From positions 1-48,826 of the forward strand of contig JAPLDR010000105.1 in assembly GCA_026391655.1 (NCBI GenBank): DNA of 48,826 nucleotides, given 5' to 3'. A model generated the notes under the pieces. The model ran no database searches. It was not told where the DNA came from and was given only the letters and a program-made list of their open reading frames with translations. Shown here piece by piece: positions 1 to 6,721 of the stretch. Within the stretch, counting starts at the first letter, position 1. Each line of letters starts with the position of its first letter. A program made the translations under genes and the position numbers. Source of the stretch: Bacteroidia bacterium (GTDB taxonomy: Bacteria; Bacteroidota; Bacteroidia; Bacteroidales; Prolixibacteraceae).

Positions 1-408
1 CAGTGTCGAGATAATTTGGTTGAGCTTTGAAAGCGCCGAACCAGGTATTGATGGATTCGCAGTACCATTTAACGCAGCCATTATTCGTACTTCCATGTTA
101 TTTTGTAGGTCACGATAAGCATCATGCGGAATAATAATCCCCATATCTATTTCATTTCTGTCAATCATCTTTTGTAAAGAAAGATAATCATTAGGTTGAG
201 CCACTATCTTGTAGTAATCAGTAGCCCGTATGTTGTGTAAAATAGATCGGCTGAGAGTGGAATGATCTTCATCCACAATGGCGATATGAATGTTCCGAGG
301 TGCAGTTTTGTAATACATTCCTGCCATCATGCTGAAAAACAATACCAATACCAATGAAATAATAACAATCCGCATAAGAATCATCATTATAAGCTTGAGT
401 ATTTTCAT
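1..408 (-). CDS. ABC-2 type transporter permease, N-terminal part (cut by window edge)
   Basis: The frame is open from an ATG at 408 to the window edge (136 codons seen). The product starts with a hydrophobic segment (about residues 5-30), then a soluble region with IHIAIVDEDHSTLSR, PNDYLSLQKMIDR and IDMGIIIPHD. This is the layout of YhgE/YbhR-type ABC-2 permeases: one N-terminal membrane helix, a large periplasmic domain, then a membrane bundle that would lie outside the window. It starts 2 bases after the stop of the HlyD-type gene, so the two are surely co-transcribed. The inferred role is the membrane part of a drug or small-molecule exporter; no ATPase is visible here. Confidence is good for the family, low for the substrate. 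Confidence 0.75.
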   Translation of the reverse strand, partial: MKILKLIMMILMRIVIISLVLVLFFSMMAGMYYKTAPRNIHIAIVDEDHSTLSRSILHNIRATDYYKIVAQPNDYLSLQKMIDRNEIDMGIIIPHDAYRDLQNNMEVRIMAALNGTANPSIPGSALSKLNQIISTL

Positions 409-410
409 GT

Positions 411-1241
411 CTATAGCTTCTTATTAGGTTTAAGATTTTCAATGATTGGGTCTTTCAGTGTAAGATATACGCACATTCCTGGTTTACTGGTATTTATTAA
501 GGTATGTTGAGGAGTATCAATTAATTTCATCTTTACGTCAAAAGTCCTTATATCACGTTCATCCCTCAATGTAGTTGGTGTATGTGTTGCAAACTCAGCA
601 AAGGGTAATGTTTGAATTACTTTAGCCGAGTAAATTAGTTCTGGTGTATTGCTTGTTATTTCAAATTGTTGTCCCAACTTAATCAGATTCATATATTTTT
701 CAGGAATACTAAATCGTGCCCAGGTTCCATCAGGATCAGTAACAATAACAACCGCCATTCCAGGAGACAACATTTGTCCGCTTTCCAATACCTTAACATT
801 TACGATACCATCGATAGGTGAGGTGATAACCATATCTTCAATTTTGGTTTTTAATGCCAGGATATTGCTTCTAAGCACCTCATAAGATGTTTCTATCTCA
901 TCAACTTTCTGCTGTGGCAAGGCGCCGGCTTGAAATAGATGTTCAACACGGCTTTTATTCAAAATGATGTTTTTAAGTTGAAAATTAAGTGCGGCCATGT
1001 TTGCATCTAATTCCCTTGTATCAAGCTGGGCAATTTTCTCTCCTTGTTTTACAGTATCGCCTTCATCAACATATATAGTTGTAATTTTCCCTGGTAAGCG
1101 GCCAGTGATATTGACCTGGGTATTTTCAACATAGCCCATAAATTGATGTTCAGTCATTTCTTTTTTGTCAGAGTTTGTACAGGAAAAAACGATAATTATT
1201 ATCAGCGACAGTGAGACAATCTGGAATACTTTTGTTTTCAT
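411..1241 (-). CDS. HlyD-family periplasmic adaptor lipoprotein
   Basis: 276 residues. The N-terminus is a lipoprotein signal: a hydrophobic stretch ending VFSC with the acceptor Cys at residue 21. The first half of a lipoyl/barrel-sandwich domain follows (VNITGRLPGKITTIYVDEGD, about 43-62), then a helical hairpin (about 77-135) and the second lipoyl half (VITSPIDGIVNVKVLESGQ, from about 138) before a beta-barrel domain. This is the membrane fusion protein of tripartite exporters, joining an inner-membrane pump to an outer-membrane channel. The ABC-2 permease starts 2 bases downstream, so the pump is probably ABC type (YbhG-like) rather than RND. The gene lies in the TetR-flanked efflux operon. 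Confidence 0.85.
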   Translation of the reverse strand: MKTKVFQIVSLSLIIIIVFSCTNSDKKEMTEHQFMGYVENTQVNITGRLPGKITTIYVDEGDTVKQGEKIAQLDTRELDANMAALNFQLKNIILNKSRVEHLFQAGALPQQKVDEIETSYEVLRSNILALKTKIEDMVITSPIDGIVNVKVLESGQMLSPGMAVVIVTDPDGTWARFSIPEKYMNLIKLGQQFEITSNTPELIYSAKVIQTLPFAEFATHTPTTLRDERDIRTFDVKMKLIDTPQHTLINTSKPGMCVYLTLKDPIIENLKPNKKL

Positions 1242-1253
1242 GATATTTTTATG

Positions 1254-2192
1254 TTATTTAGTTTTTTTTAGATCAAAATAATAATCAAGCTGTATTGAAA
1301 CTTCATATTTTGTTAGCCAACTCTTATTCTGGTAGATAGAATAAGGGATGCCGACTCGTATATCGAAGTCTTTCAGATAATTATACCAGGCACCAACAAA
1401 AAGGTTTGCTGAGTAATCGTCAGTATGAGGGATGTAAGTGCCACTTTTTTTATCTTTAAAATTCCAAGAGCTATATGCTCCGCCTTCAAGACCAAAATTT
1501 CCATAATTCGTTTTGATTTGTTTTTGAAAGGTTATATAAGCACCTGCTTCATCACCTATATTTAATCCTTGAGAATTGTTGGTCCGATATTCATAATAGA
1601 CCGAATACATCATATCCAGGTTCTTGAATCGATGTAAACCTGTGACATCACCTTTAAACTTGTATGCCCCAAGCCCAAGCGGGTAATTATTCGGACCAAT
1701 ATTTTTGAATTTTCCGGTTGGAAAACCAATAGTTATACTGGAAGTCAGGCTATTTTCGAAATTTTTCGATTCAACCAGACTATAAATACCCCCTAACACA
1801 AAATCCCCAAATCCCTTGCCGATAATCGTTGCTGATGGCGAATAATGATGAATTGACGTCATTGGTAGAATGGCAAATAAATTAATTTGATCGTTAAAGC
1901 CATATACTATGTGACCAAAATAGTAAGCTTCATTTAATGCTGTGCTTTCTGAAATTCGTTCCGTCTTGCCACTTTGGGGATTAAAATATTTGTAGTATTC
2001 CGGATATTCAGCCTGTAAACTAAATAGTATCCTTTGTTTATTTAGGGTTACTGGCCGAATATTTAGCACAGAAATGAAGACTGGTTTCTTAACGAACCCG
2101 GAATCTACCTGTTGTTCGGGATTTTGCCCGATAGATTGCCTTACTGTAAATAGTAGTAGACCGAATAATAGAAGAATAAATTTCTTTTTCAT
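1254..2192 (-). CDS. predicted outer-membrane beta-barrel protein of the efflux operon
   Basis: From the ATG at 2192 the product is 312 residues; an in-frame upstream ATG at 2228 would add a poor leader. The chosen start gives a textbook signal peptide (MKKKFILLLFGLLLFTV then SIGQ). The mature part alternates aromatic and polar residues in strand-like segments (DMMYSVYYEYRTN, NLFVGAWYNYL, VSIQLDYYFDL) and ends near an aromatic strand, as outer-membrane barrels do. It resembles the loose MetA/phenol-degradation channel-like group, but I do not recognise a precise family. It precedes the HlyD gene by 12 bases. No TolC-like gene is seen in the operon, so this barrel may serve as its outer-membrane component; that is inference. 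Confidence 0.65.
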   Translation of the reverse strand: MKKKFILLLFGLLLFTVRQSIGQNPEQQVDSGFVKKPVFISVLNIRPVTLNKQRILFSLQAEYPEYYKYFNPQSGKTERISESTALNEAYYFGHIVYGFNDQINLFAILPMTSIHHYSPSATIIGKGFGDFVLGGIYSLVESKNFENSLTSSITIGFPTGKFKNIGPNNYPLGLGAYKFKGDVTGLHRFKNLDMMYSVYYEYRTNNSQGLNIGDEAGAYITFQKQIKTNYGNFGLEGGAYSSWNFKDKKSGTYIPHTDDYSANLFVGAWYNYLKDFDIRVGIPYSIYQNKSWLTKYEVSIQLDYYFDLKKTK

Positions 2193-2297
2193 TGTGTATA
2201 TATTTATGATTAATGTTTGCTGAAACATACTTTGAAGATTCTATCCATCCGTGTTTTCGTTTTCAATATAATTGAGAATTAATGTTATGAATTTATT

Positions 2298-2317
2298 GTA
2301 AATGAGTACTTACTTAC
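2298..2317. promoter_or_regulatory. operator-like palindrome upstream of the efflux operon
   Basis: GTAAATGAGTACTTACTTAC differs at two positions from the perfect palindrome GTAAGTAAGTACTTACTTAC. It lies about 106 bp before the barrel gene start and just past the tetR stop. The same motif (17/20 identical) overlaps the tetR promoter at 2941-2960. A CAAA at 2327-2330 could be the leftward -33 box, putting the palindrome over the core promoter. Inferred binding site for the TetR protein encoded between the two sites. Confidence 0.7.
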
Positions 2318-2343
2318 ATGTTTGGTCAAATTTTTTATGCCAA

Positions 2344-2934
2344 TTATTTTCGAAGCATTTTCAATAATAGTAATATCATATGGCTGCAAAAATTATCGAA
2401 TTGGAAACCTTTGCCTCCAATCAGCACTTCCATATTCATTGCAAGAGGAATGCCCATATACATCAAAGCTACGTTTTCAACAACAACATTTTCGTCCCAA
2501 ATGCCAGAGGTAATACCGTCTTCAATAATTTCCATTACAAACTGTTTTTGATCGCGAAAGATTTGCTGCAGACGTTTCTTAAGTTCAGGATCGTTTTTAT
2601 ACGATGCTTCAGAAAAAAGCAACATGTTTATTCCTTTGTTATCAGTATGATATTTTATTGTAGCACTTAGATATTTGGTTAAACGGAAAGTGGGTGATTC
2701 ATTTGACCCAGCTATTTGCCTTAGTTCACCTATAAAATTATCCTGAATGTCGTTGAAAATAGATATGATAATGTCCTTTTTAGTTTTGAAATGACGAAAG
2801 ATACTTCCTTCACTCATACCAATTCGAATTGCAAGATTTCGCGTGGAGAGGTTTTTCAACCCGTCCGTAGAAATGATGTCGATGACAGCCTGCTTGATTT
2901 GTTCCTGGCGAATATCTGTTGTTTGACGTTCCAT
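2344..2934 (-). CDS. TetR/AcrR-family transcriptional regulator
   Basis: 196 residues, the usual TetR length. Residues about 10-55 form the TetR helix-turn-helix, with NLSTRNLAIRIGMSEGSIFR followed by HFKTKKDII. The C-terminal two thirds is a helical ligand-binding region without a recognisable family signature. It heads a leftward cluster with a barrel protein, an HlyD-type adaptor and an ABC-2 permease, a typical layout for a regulator that derepresses export of a toxic compound. Its start codon lies 6 bases from a 20-bp palindrome, and a matching palindrome precedes the downstream operon, so it probably controls both itself and the exporter. The inducer is unknown. Confidence 0.9.
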   Translation of the reverse strand: MERQTTDIRQEQIKQAVIDIISTDGLKNLSTRNLAIRIGMSEGSIFRHFKTKKDIIISIFNDIQDNFIGELRQIAGSNESPTFRLTKYLSATIKYHTDNKGINMLLFSEASYKNDPELKKRLQQIFRDQKQFVMEIIEDGITSGIWDENVVVENVALMYMGIPLAMNMEVLIGGKGFQFDNFCSHMILLLLKMLRK

Positions 2935-2940
2935 AATAAA

Positions 2941-2960
2941 GTAAGTGAGTATTTACTTGC
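2941..2960. promoter_or_regulatory. operator-like palindrome over the tetR transcription start
   Basis: GTAAGTGAGTATTTACTTGC matches the ideal palindrome GTAAGTAAGTACTTACTTAC at 17 of 20 positions and the site at 2298-2317 at 17 of 20. It touches the -7 box at 2960-2967 and covers the predicted start of transcription, an ideal autorepression position. Confidence 0.7.
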
Positions 2961-2990
2961 AAAGATAAATGCATTTTTTTTAAATCCAAA
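2960..2990 (-). promoter_or_regulatory. promoter of the tetR gene
   Basis: On the minus strand TTTG (2990-2987) is followed by exactly 19 bases and TATCTTTG (2967-2960), a full match to the Bacteroidota primary sigma consensus TTTG-N19-TAnnTTTG. It gives a leader of about 20 nt before the ATG at 2934. Confidence 0.75.
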
Positions 2991-3097
2991 CATTTATTGC
3001 AAAATATTTTAAAATATTTTTAAGATAACTAATTACAATCAGTAGCATAGGATATATAATTTTGTAACAGTTTGAAAATGACTCTCATTCAATAAAG

Positions 3098-3751
3098 TCA
3101 CAAATGCCCGCCTTCTTCAATATGGTTTGGATTATGTCCTTCTTCCTCACCTTCAGCAAATTTGAAAAATTGTACGTATGCTTCAATATATTCTCTTCCA
3201 GCCTCAACATTATTAACATCAAAATTCTTTAGCGACATTACTTTATCAAATCGTTTCTTCAATTCTGCAAGCTTATCTTTTGGCACTAAATCTTTCAGTG
3301 GTGAAAGGTTACCTATTTCAATTGATTTATCAGCAGCGAGTATCTTTTCATCAATGGGAGTGCCTGATGGCTTAACACCTGTAAAAGGTACCCCTTCACC
3401 GTTTCGGTGGATCCTTACCAGTGTCTCAAAAAAATATTTATCTGCAAGTTCCTTTGCTTCAGGGCTAAGCACTCTAACTTTCATACTAAGGTTAAAGGTT
3501 TCCTTAATCTCTACTTCATCCTGGGGGCGAATCCATTTGAGAACATAGTTAACATTGTTTTGTGAGATCGCTTTTTGGGCATCTGCAATTACGGGTCCAT
3601 CCATGGTATCGCAATGAGCGAATGTTACCTTGGATGAGAAGAATAAAGCTGAAAATAAAAGCAGGGTTAAAAAACTGAATTTTATTCCGCTTTTCATTCT
3701 CTTTTGACTCGTTAAATTTTCTTCTGACTGAATTTTAATACTTGTTTTCAT
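3098..3751 (-). CDS. DUF6448-family exported protein
   Basis: 217 residues from the first ATG. A second in-frame ATG at 3697 would give a more conventional signal peptide (MKSGIKFSFLTLLLFSALFF, cleaved near FAHC) and may be the true start. The mature protein begins with AHCDTMDGPVIADAQKA, the conserved opening I associate with DUF6448, and continues as a mostly helical, charged domain ending in a His-rich tail (EEEGHNPNHIEEGGHL) that could bind metal. Function is unknown. It follows the CMD-family gene by 15 bases, so the pair forms one operon. The family name rests on the HCDTMDGPV motif only. Confidence 0.7.
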   Translation of the reverse strand: MKTSIKIQSEENLTSQKRMKSGIKFSFLTLLLFSALFFSSKVTFAHCDTMDGPVIADAQKAISQNNVNYVLKWIRPQDEVEIKETFNLSMKVRVLSPEAKELADKYFFETLVRIHRNGEGVPFTGVKPSGTPIDEKILAADKSIEIGNLSPLKDLVPKDKLAELKKRFDKVMSLKNFDVNNVEAGREYIEAYVQFFKFAEGEEEGHNPNHIEEGGHL

Positions 3752-3766
3752 TATTCTGATTTTTAT

Positions 3767-4144
3767 TTAATTGTTAATACTATTTATTAATGGATTGACC
3801 ATTTTGGTCTCAAATTCTTGAAGGGCGGCAAAAGCTTTAGCCCCGTGCACTACAGATGGGCCACCTCCCATATAAATTGCTGTCCCTATTGTTTCAACAA
3901 TTTCATCATGGGTTGCACCTTTTTCAATAGCATCGTGAATATGCATTGTGATACAGCCCTCACATTTAGTATTTATAGAAATACCCAAGGCTATTAGTTC
4001 TTTAAATTTTGATTTTAAAGCTCCATCCTTTGACCCTATTTGATGGACTTTCGAAAAAGCAGTCATCATTTCAGGATTTTCTTTAGCATAGTGGCCAATC
4101 ATGTTGCGAATCTGCTCATAAATGTCTGAATAATTTTTTGTCAT
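3767..4144 (-). CDS. carboxymuconolactone decarboxylase family (AhpD-like) protein
   Basis: 125 residues from the ATG at 4144; the frame is open further upstream, but the added stretch lies in the promoter region and is not protein-like. Residues 61-68 read CEGCITMH, the CxxCxxxH redox motif of AhpD-like proteins, preceded by a helix (KFKELIALGISINTK) and followed by HDAIEKGATHDEIVETIGTA, all typical of the CMD fold. Family members act as peroxidase partners or decarboxylases; the CxxC form points to redox chemistry. It is the first gene of an operon with the DUF6448 protein, and its upstream region carries a good promoter and paired direct repeats that suit AraC-type activation. Confidence 0.85.
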   Translation of the reverse strand: MTKNYSDIYEQIRNMIGHYAKENPEMMTAFSKVHQIGSKDGALKSKFKELIALGISINTKCEGCITMHIHDAIEKGATHDEIVETIGTAIYMGGGPSVVHGAKAFAALQEFETKMVNPLINSINN

Positions 4145-4195
4145 GATTTTTTTTCTTTTTAAATTTTTAAAATTGATTGTGAATGATTTCCTGAG

Positions 4196-4203
4196 CAAAA
4201 GTA
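4196..4203 (-). promoter_or_regulatory. -7 box of the CMD/DUF6448 operon promoter
   Basis: The minus strand reads TACTTTTG, a full match to TAnnTTTG, about 50 bp before the ATG at 4144. No good -33 TTTG sits at the right distance, which fits a promoter that needs an activator bound upstream. Confidence 0.6.
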
Positions 4204-4233
4204 TATCACAGCACAAGGTCAATCGCTCTATCT

Positions 4234-4289
4234 TATAAAGTGGGACTTATTTGAAAGCCTATATAGGCTCCAGTGTATAAAATGGGACT
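4234..4289. promoter_or_regulatory. paired direct repeats flanking a palindrome, likely AraC activator sites
   Basis: TATAAAGTGGGACT at 4234-4247 recurs as TATAAAATGGGACT at 4276-4289 (13/14 identical), exactly 42 bp or four helical turns apart. Between them is a perfect 14-bp palindrome AGCCTATATAGGCT (4256-4269). The repeats sit about 50 and 90 bp upstream of the expected transcription start of the CMD gene. The AraC-family gene at 4464-5594 is the obvious candidate regulator. The region 4145-4463 holds no gene; beyond these sites I see nothing in 4290-4463. Confidence 0.6.
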
Positions 4290-4463
4290 ATTAAATATAA
4301 GAAATGAGTCCACTCCGAGCAATTAATAAATGAAATATCGCCAAGTCTCCAGGACTCCAAAAAAAAACGAAAGTCTGATATCCAGCAATTGATATTTTGT
4401 GAATTTAGGTATTTTAGTGAAAATAATAGTTTCGGAGAAACCTCAAAAATAAAGTGGTGACCG

Positions 4464-5594
4464 TTATGAAGTTGCCTCTTTGAACTGAGAAGGAGTCAGC
4501 CCTGTAGATTTTTTAAACATCCTGTTAAAAGCCGATTTTGAATTGAAACCACATTCAAAAGCAATTCCCAGAAGTGAAAAGTTTTTATTTTTTGGATCGA
4601 CAACTGCATCTTTAAATTCCCGTACCCGATATTCATTTACAAAATCGAAAAAATTGAGTTTGTACTGATCATTTATAATCTGCGAGAGTATATGAGGTGA
4701 AGTGCCTAAATCAGAAGCTAATTGCAGGAGCGTTAAATCCGGGTTTAAATATGGTTTTGATAACTTCATATGCTTGTTAATCTTCTCAACATATAGTTTT
4801 GCCTCAGAATCTTTAAGCCTCGAGCCTGAGTATTTAGTCTGAACCTCGATAATATCACCGGATACAATTATTGATTCCGCGAAAAAAATAACCTTTTGTT
4901 TCAATCCATAATATCCAATTAGGATCACGAAAACAGATAAGGACAGGAACAAACCATCAGTACAAAAAACCATTGAAAACATACTAAAAACGTGATGGAT
5001 TATAGTAATCGAAATTAACGTAGTCCAAACTATACCAAAAATGAAAACCAACTTTCTGAACCAGAAGAGATTGATGTCTTTAGAATTTGAAAAATTATTG
5101 AAAATATTTATGTCAAGCTTTTTGAAGAGCTTAATGGTTACTAAAAAATATACAGTTCCTGACAATGCCGTTATGATTAAGAAAAACAAGAAAAGCAATG
5201 GTGGATTATTATCCAATGATAGTTTTTCAATGTTAAGTTTCACCGCTGTTTCTGGAAAGAAAGAAGCAATCAGAAGATAAATATTAAATAAAATAAATGG
5301 AACGAAGTGGAGAAAGTCCTTCTTCTGAATTTGTTTTTTATCCGAAACTAATGTCAAAATATAGTAATACAAGAAGGGCCCATGCAGCATTAACAGTGAA
5401 ATAAAACTGATTGAGAGTAATTGAAAATGTGTAAACAAATCGTGTGAATAAAATGAATACACTCCAATAAATAATCCCAGATACAATAACCATAAAACCA
5501 AAATAATGTCGTGTAAAGCTTTTGGCCTTTTCTGCAGTAATAAAACTGTGAAAAAGAATGCATTAAATGATGCTATCAAAAAGATGATTTTCAT
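4464..5594 (-). CDS. membrane-anchored AraC-family transcriptional regulator
   Basis: 376 residues. The first about 230 residues contain roughly seven hydrophobic segments (ILVLWLLYLGLFIGVYSFY, LLMLHGPFLYYYILTLV, IFGIVWTTLISITIIHHVF and others). The C-terminal about 100 residues are a double helix-turn-helix of AraC type, with LLQLASDLGTSPHILSQIIN and SLLGIAFECGFNSKSAFNRM then FKKSTGLTPSQFK. Such 7TM-AraC fusions are common in Bacteroidota and are thought to sense a membrane or extracellular signal. It likely regulates the leftward CMD/DUF6448 operon downstream, where direct repeats lie 42 bp apart. The signal is unknown. Confidence 0.85.
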   Translation of the reverse strand: MKIIFLIASFNAFFFTVLLLQKRPKALHDIILVLWLLYLGLFIGVYSFYSHDLFTHFQLLSISFISLLMLHGPFLYYYILTLVSDKKQIQKKDFLHFVPFILFNIYLLIASFFPETAVKLNIEKLSLDNNPPLLFLFFLIITALSGTVYFLVTIKLFKKLDINIFNNFSNSKDINLFWFRKLVFIFGIVWTTLISITIIHHVFSMFSMVFCTDGLFLSLSVFVILIGYYGLKQKVIFFAESIIVSGDIIEVQTKYSGSRLKDSEAKLYVEKINKHMKLSKPYLNPDLTLLQLASDLGTSPHILSQIINDQYKLNFFDFVNEYRVREFKDAVVDPKNKNFSLLGIAFECGFNSKSAFNRMFKKSTGLTPSQFKEATS

Positions 5595-5791
5595 AAACGC
5601 TAAATTAATCTTTTTTTCTCCTTTACCTTTTTATATCAATGCAAGAATTTAGTTCTTTTGAAAGTTAAAACAAATCTGGTTGAAGTGTGAGAGCAAAAAA
5701 ATAGATTTAGGGAGGTTCTGTAATTTAAATTACAGTATATCAAATCAATAGTGTTGAATTTGAATATTAAAAATACGATAACTATTAAGCG

Positions 5792-5964
5792 ATATTTAAA
5801 AAAAATAAACCCAAAGGTCAAATAGGTCTATTCGACAAACAGTTTGCTAATGAACAGCTTACTGAAATGGATAATCTATTGGAAGCAATAATAACGTGAT
5901 TGATTTTGAATATATTAGACATATTTTAGAGGAGAAGCATTTAAACGCAAAACAAGAAGAATAA
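5792..5964 (+). pseudogene. remnant of an IS5-like transposase N-terminus
   Basis: The forward frame from 5792 reads ...KPKGQIGLFDKQFANEQL then TEMDNLLEAII; after one frameshift near 5890 it continues VIDFEYIRHILEEKHL and stops at 5964. The order GLFD-xxF-xxEQL-x-NLLE-IDFE-x-R-ILEE matches the N-terminal block of IS5/IS1182-like transposases as I remember them. There is no start codon, no DDE domain and no terminal repeat nearby, so this is a dead scrap. Apart from it and a doubtful small ORF on the other strand, I see nothing in 5595-6288. Confidence 0.45.
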
Positions 5965-6098
5965 TCATATAGGCTCAAGGAATAATTAAATTTTCGTATA
6001 TTTTGTGAAAAACAACATTCCTTCAAATATAATTCGAATAAGTTTTTGTCAGTATTAGGTGGATAATACTTCTGGTGGTTCAATATACTCCGGAATTT

Positions 6099-6206
6099 TC
6101 ATTTTCCCATCTGTTCCTCCGTTATTTCTATTTCTGCCGGGTATTCCGGTTGGTAAGAAGGATTCAATAAATCCATCATGTACTCTCGTGCCTGATACTT
6201 GTCCAT
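6099..6206 (-). CDS. possible small protein of 35 residues
   Basis: ATG at 6206, stop at 6099. The product, beginning MDKYQAREYMMDLLNPSY and ending TEEQMGK, is acidic and has coding-like composition. The last codons overlap an ATGA that would open a 15-residue peptide in the next frame (MKIPEYIEPPEVLST), so this may be the frameshifted tail of a lost gene rather than a working small protein. No family is recognised. Confidence 0.25.
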   Translation of the reverse strand: MDKYQAREYMMDLLNPSYQPEYPAEIEITEEQMGK

Positions 6207-6288
6207 TCCGTTTATTTCTCAGTTGTGCAAATAGCAAAATATAAATCCGTAACTGATTGAATATCAATTACGGTTTCTCATTATTTGT

Positions 6289-6368
6289 GGGCTGTACTGG
6301 ATTCGAACCAGTGACCCCTACCCTGTCATCCGTCGGTTGACGGACTAAACCAACTGAGCTAACAGCCT
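6289..6368 (-). pseudogene. tRNA-Val pseudogene with a palindrome in place of part of the anticodon arm
   Basis: Both ends match the intact tRNA-Val at 6647-6721: the 3' half with T-arm, the 11 bases around the GAC anticodon, and the 5' half with D-arm. The 10 bases that would form the 5' side of the anticodon stem and part of the D-stem are replaced by a 16-bp palindrome, TCCGTCGGTTGACGGA (6329-6344, plus strand). The anticodon stem cannot form, and the first acceptor pair is A-C. A normal tRNA finder may still report a low-scoring tRNA here. Confidence 0.8.
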
Positions 6369-6376
6369 ATTCTGTT

Positions 6377-6631
6377 TTATTTATTTCTATTGTTGATGAT
6401 TTCCCAAATAAAAGATCTCCCTCGGGAGGTTTTTAGCTGCTTCTCGCGTTTCATTGCATCTGACTTGGTCGTATATTCCTCTGAATAAAAGATTTCCCAC
6501 GGTTGATATTGAGCTGTCCAACCTGTATTTCTTGAATCATTGTGTATCAGAAGACGATTTTGTAAATCACCGGAAAATCCAATATAGATTTTATTGAACC
6601 GAATGGAATATAAAACGTATGTGTAATACAT
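6377..6631 (-). CDS. small GIY-YIG endonuclease-domain protein
   Basis: 84 residues covering a single GIY-YIG domain. MYYTYVLYSIRFNKIYIGFS gives the YVLYS...IYIG form of the motif, followed by DLQNRLLIHN with the conserved Arg and His, and EYTTKSDAMKREKQLK with the conserved Glu and the basic end of the UvrC/UPF0213-like domain. Family members cut or bind DNA, but the host role of these short Bacteroidota copies is unclear. The gene begins 15 bases after the 3' end of tRNA-Val and ends 8 bases before the tRNA-Val pseudogene on the same strand, so it was probably inserted into a tandem tRNA array and shares its transcript. Confidence 0.85.
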   Translation of the reverse strand: MYYTYVLYSIRFNKIYIGFSGDLQNRLLIHNDSRNTGWTAQYQPWEIFYSEEYTTKSDAMKREKQLKTSRGRSFIWEIINNRNK

Positions 6632-6646
6632 TTCATTTTTAAGAAG

Positions 6647-6721
6647 TGGGCTGTACTGGATTCGAACCAGTGACCCCTACCCTGTCAAGGTAATGCTCTA
6701 AACCAACTGAGCTAACAGCCC
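6647..6721 (-). tRNA. tRNA-Val (GAC)
   Basis: The minus strand starts GGGCTGTTAGCTCAGTTGG, the anticodon stem TTACC/GGTAG encloses loop TTGACAG with anticodon GAC, the T-arm carries GGTTCGAATCC, and the 3' end ACAGCCC pairs with the 5' GGGCTGT. All four arms form. CCA is not encoded. It is the only intact member of what looks like a former tandem array. Confidence 0.93.

Noticed and set aside
5636-5821. 61-residue hydrophobic ORF on the minus strand upstream of the AraC gene
   Set aside because: Phe/Ile/Leu-rich composition is what AT-rich non-coding DNA gives; no signal or family motif.
6055-6267. 70-residue ORF on the minus strand overlapping the 35-residue ORF
   Set aside because: Composition is not protein-like for most of its length, and the other frame reads better; only the final MKIPEYIEPPEV stretch looks coding-like.
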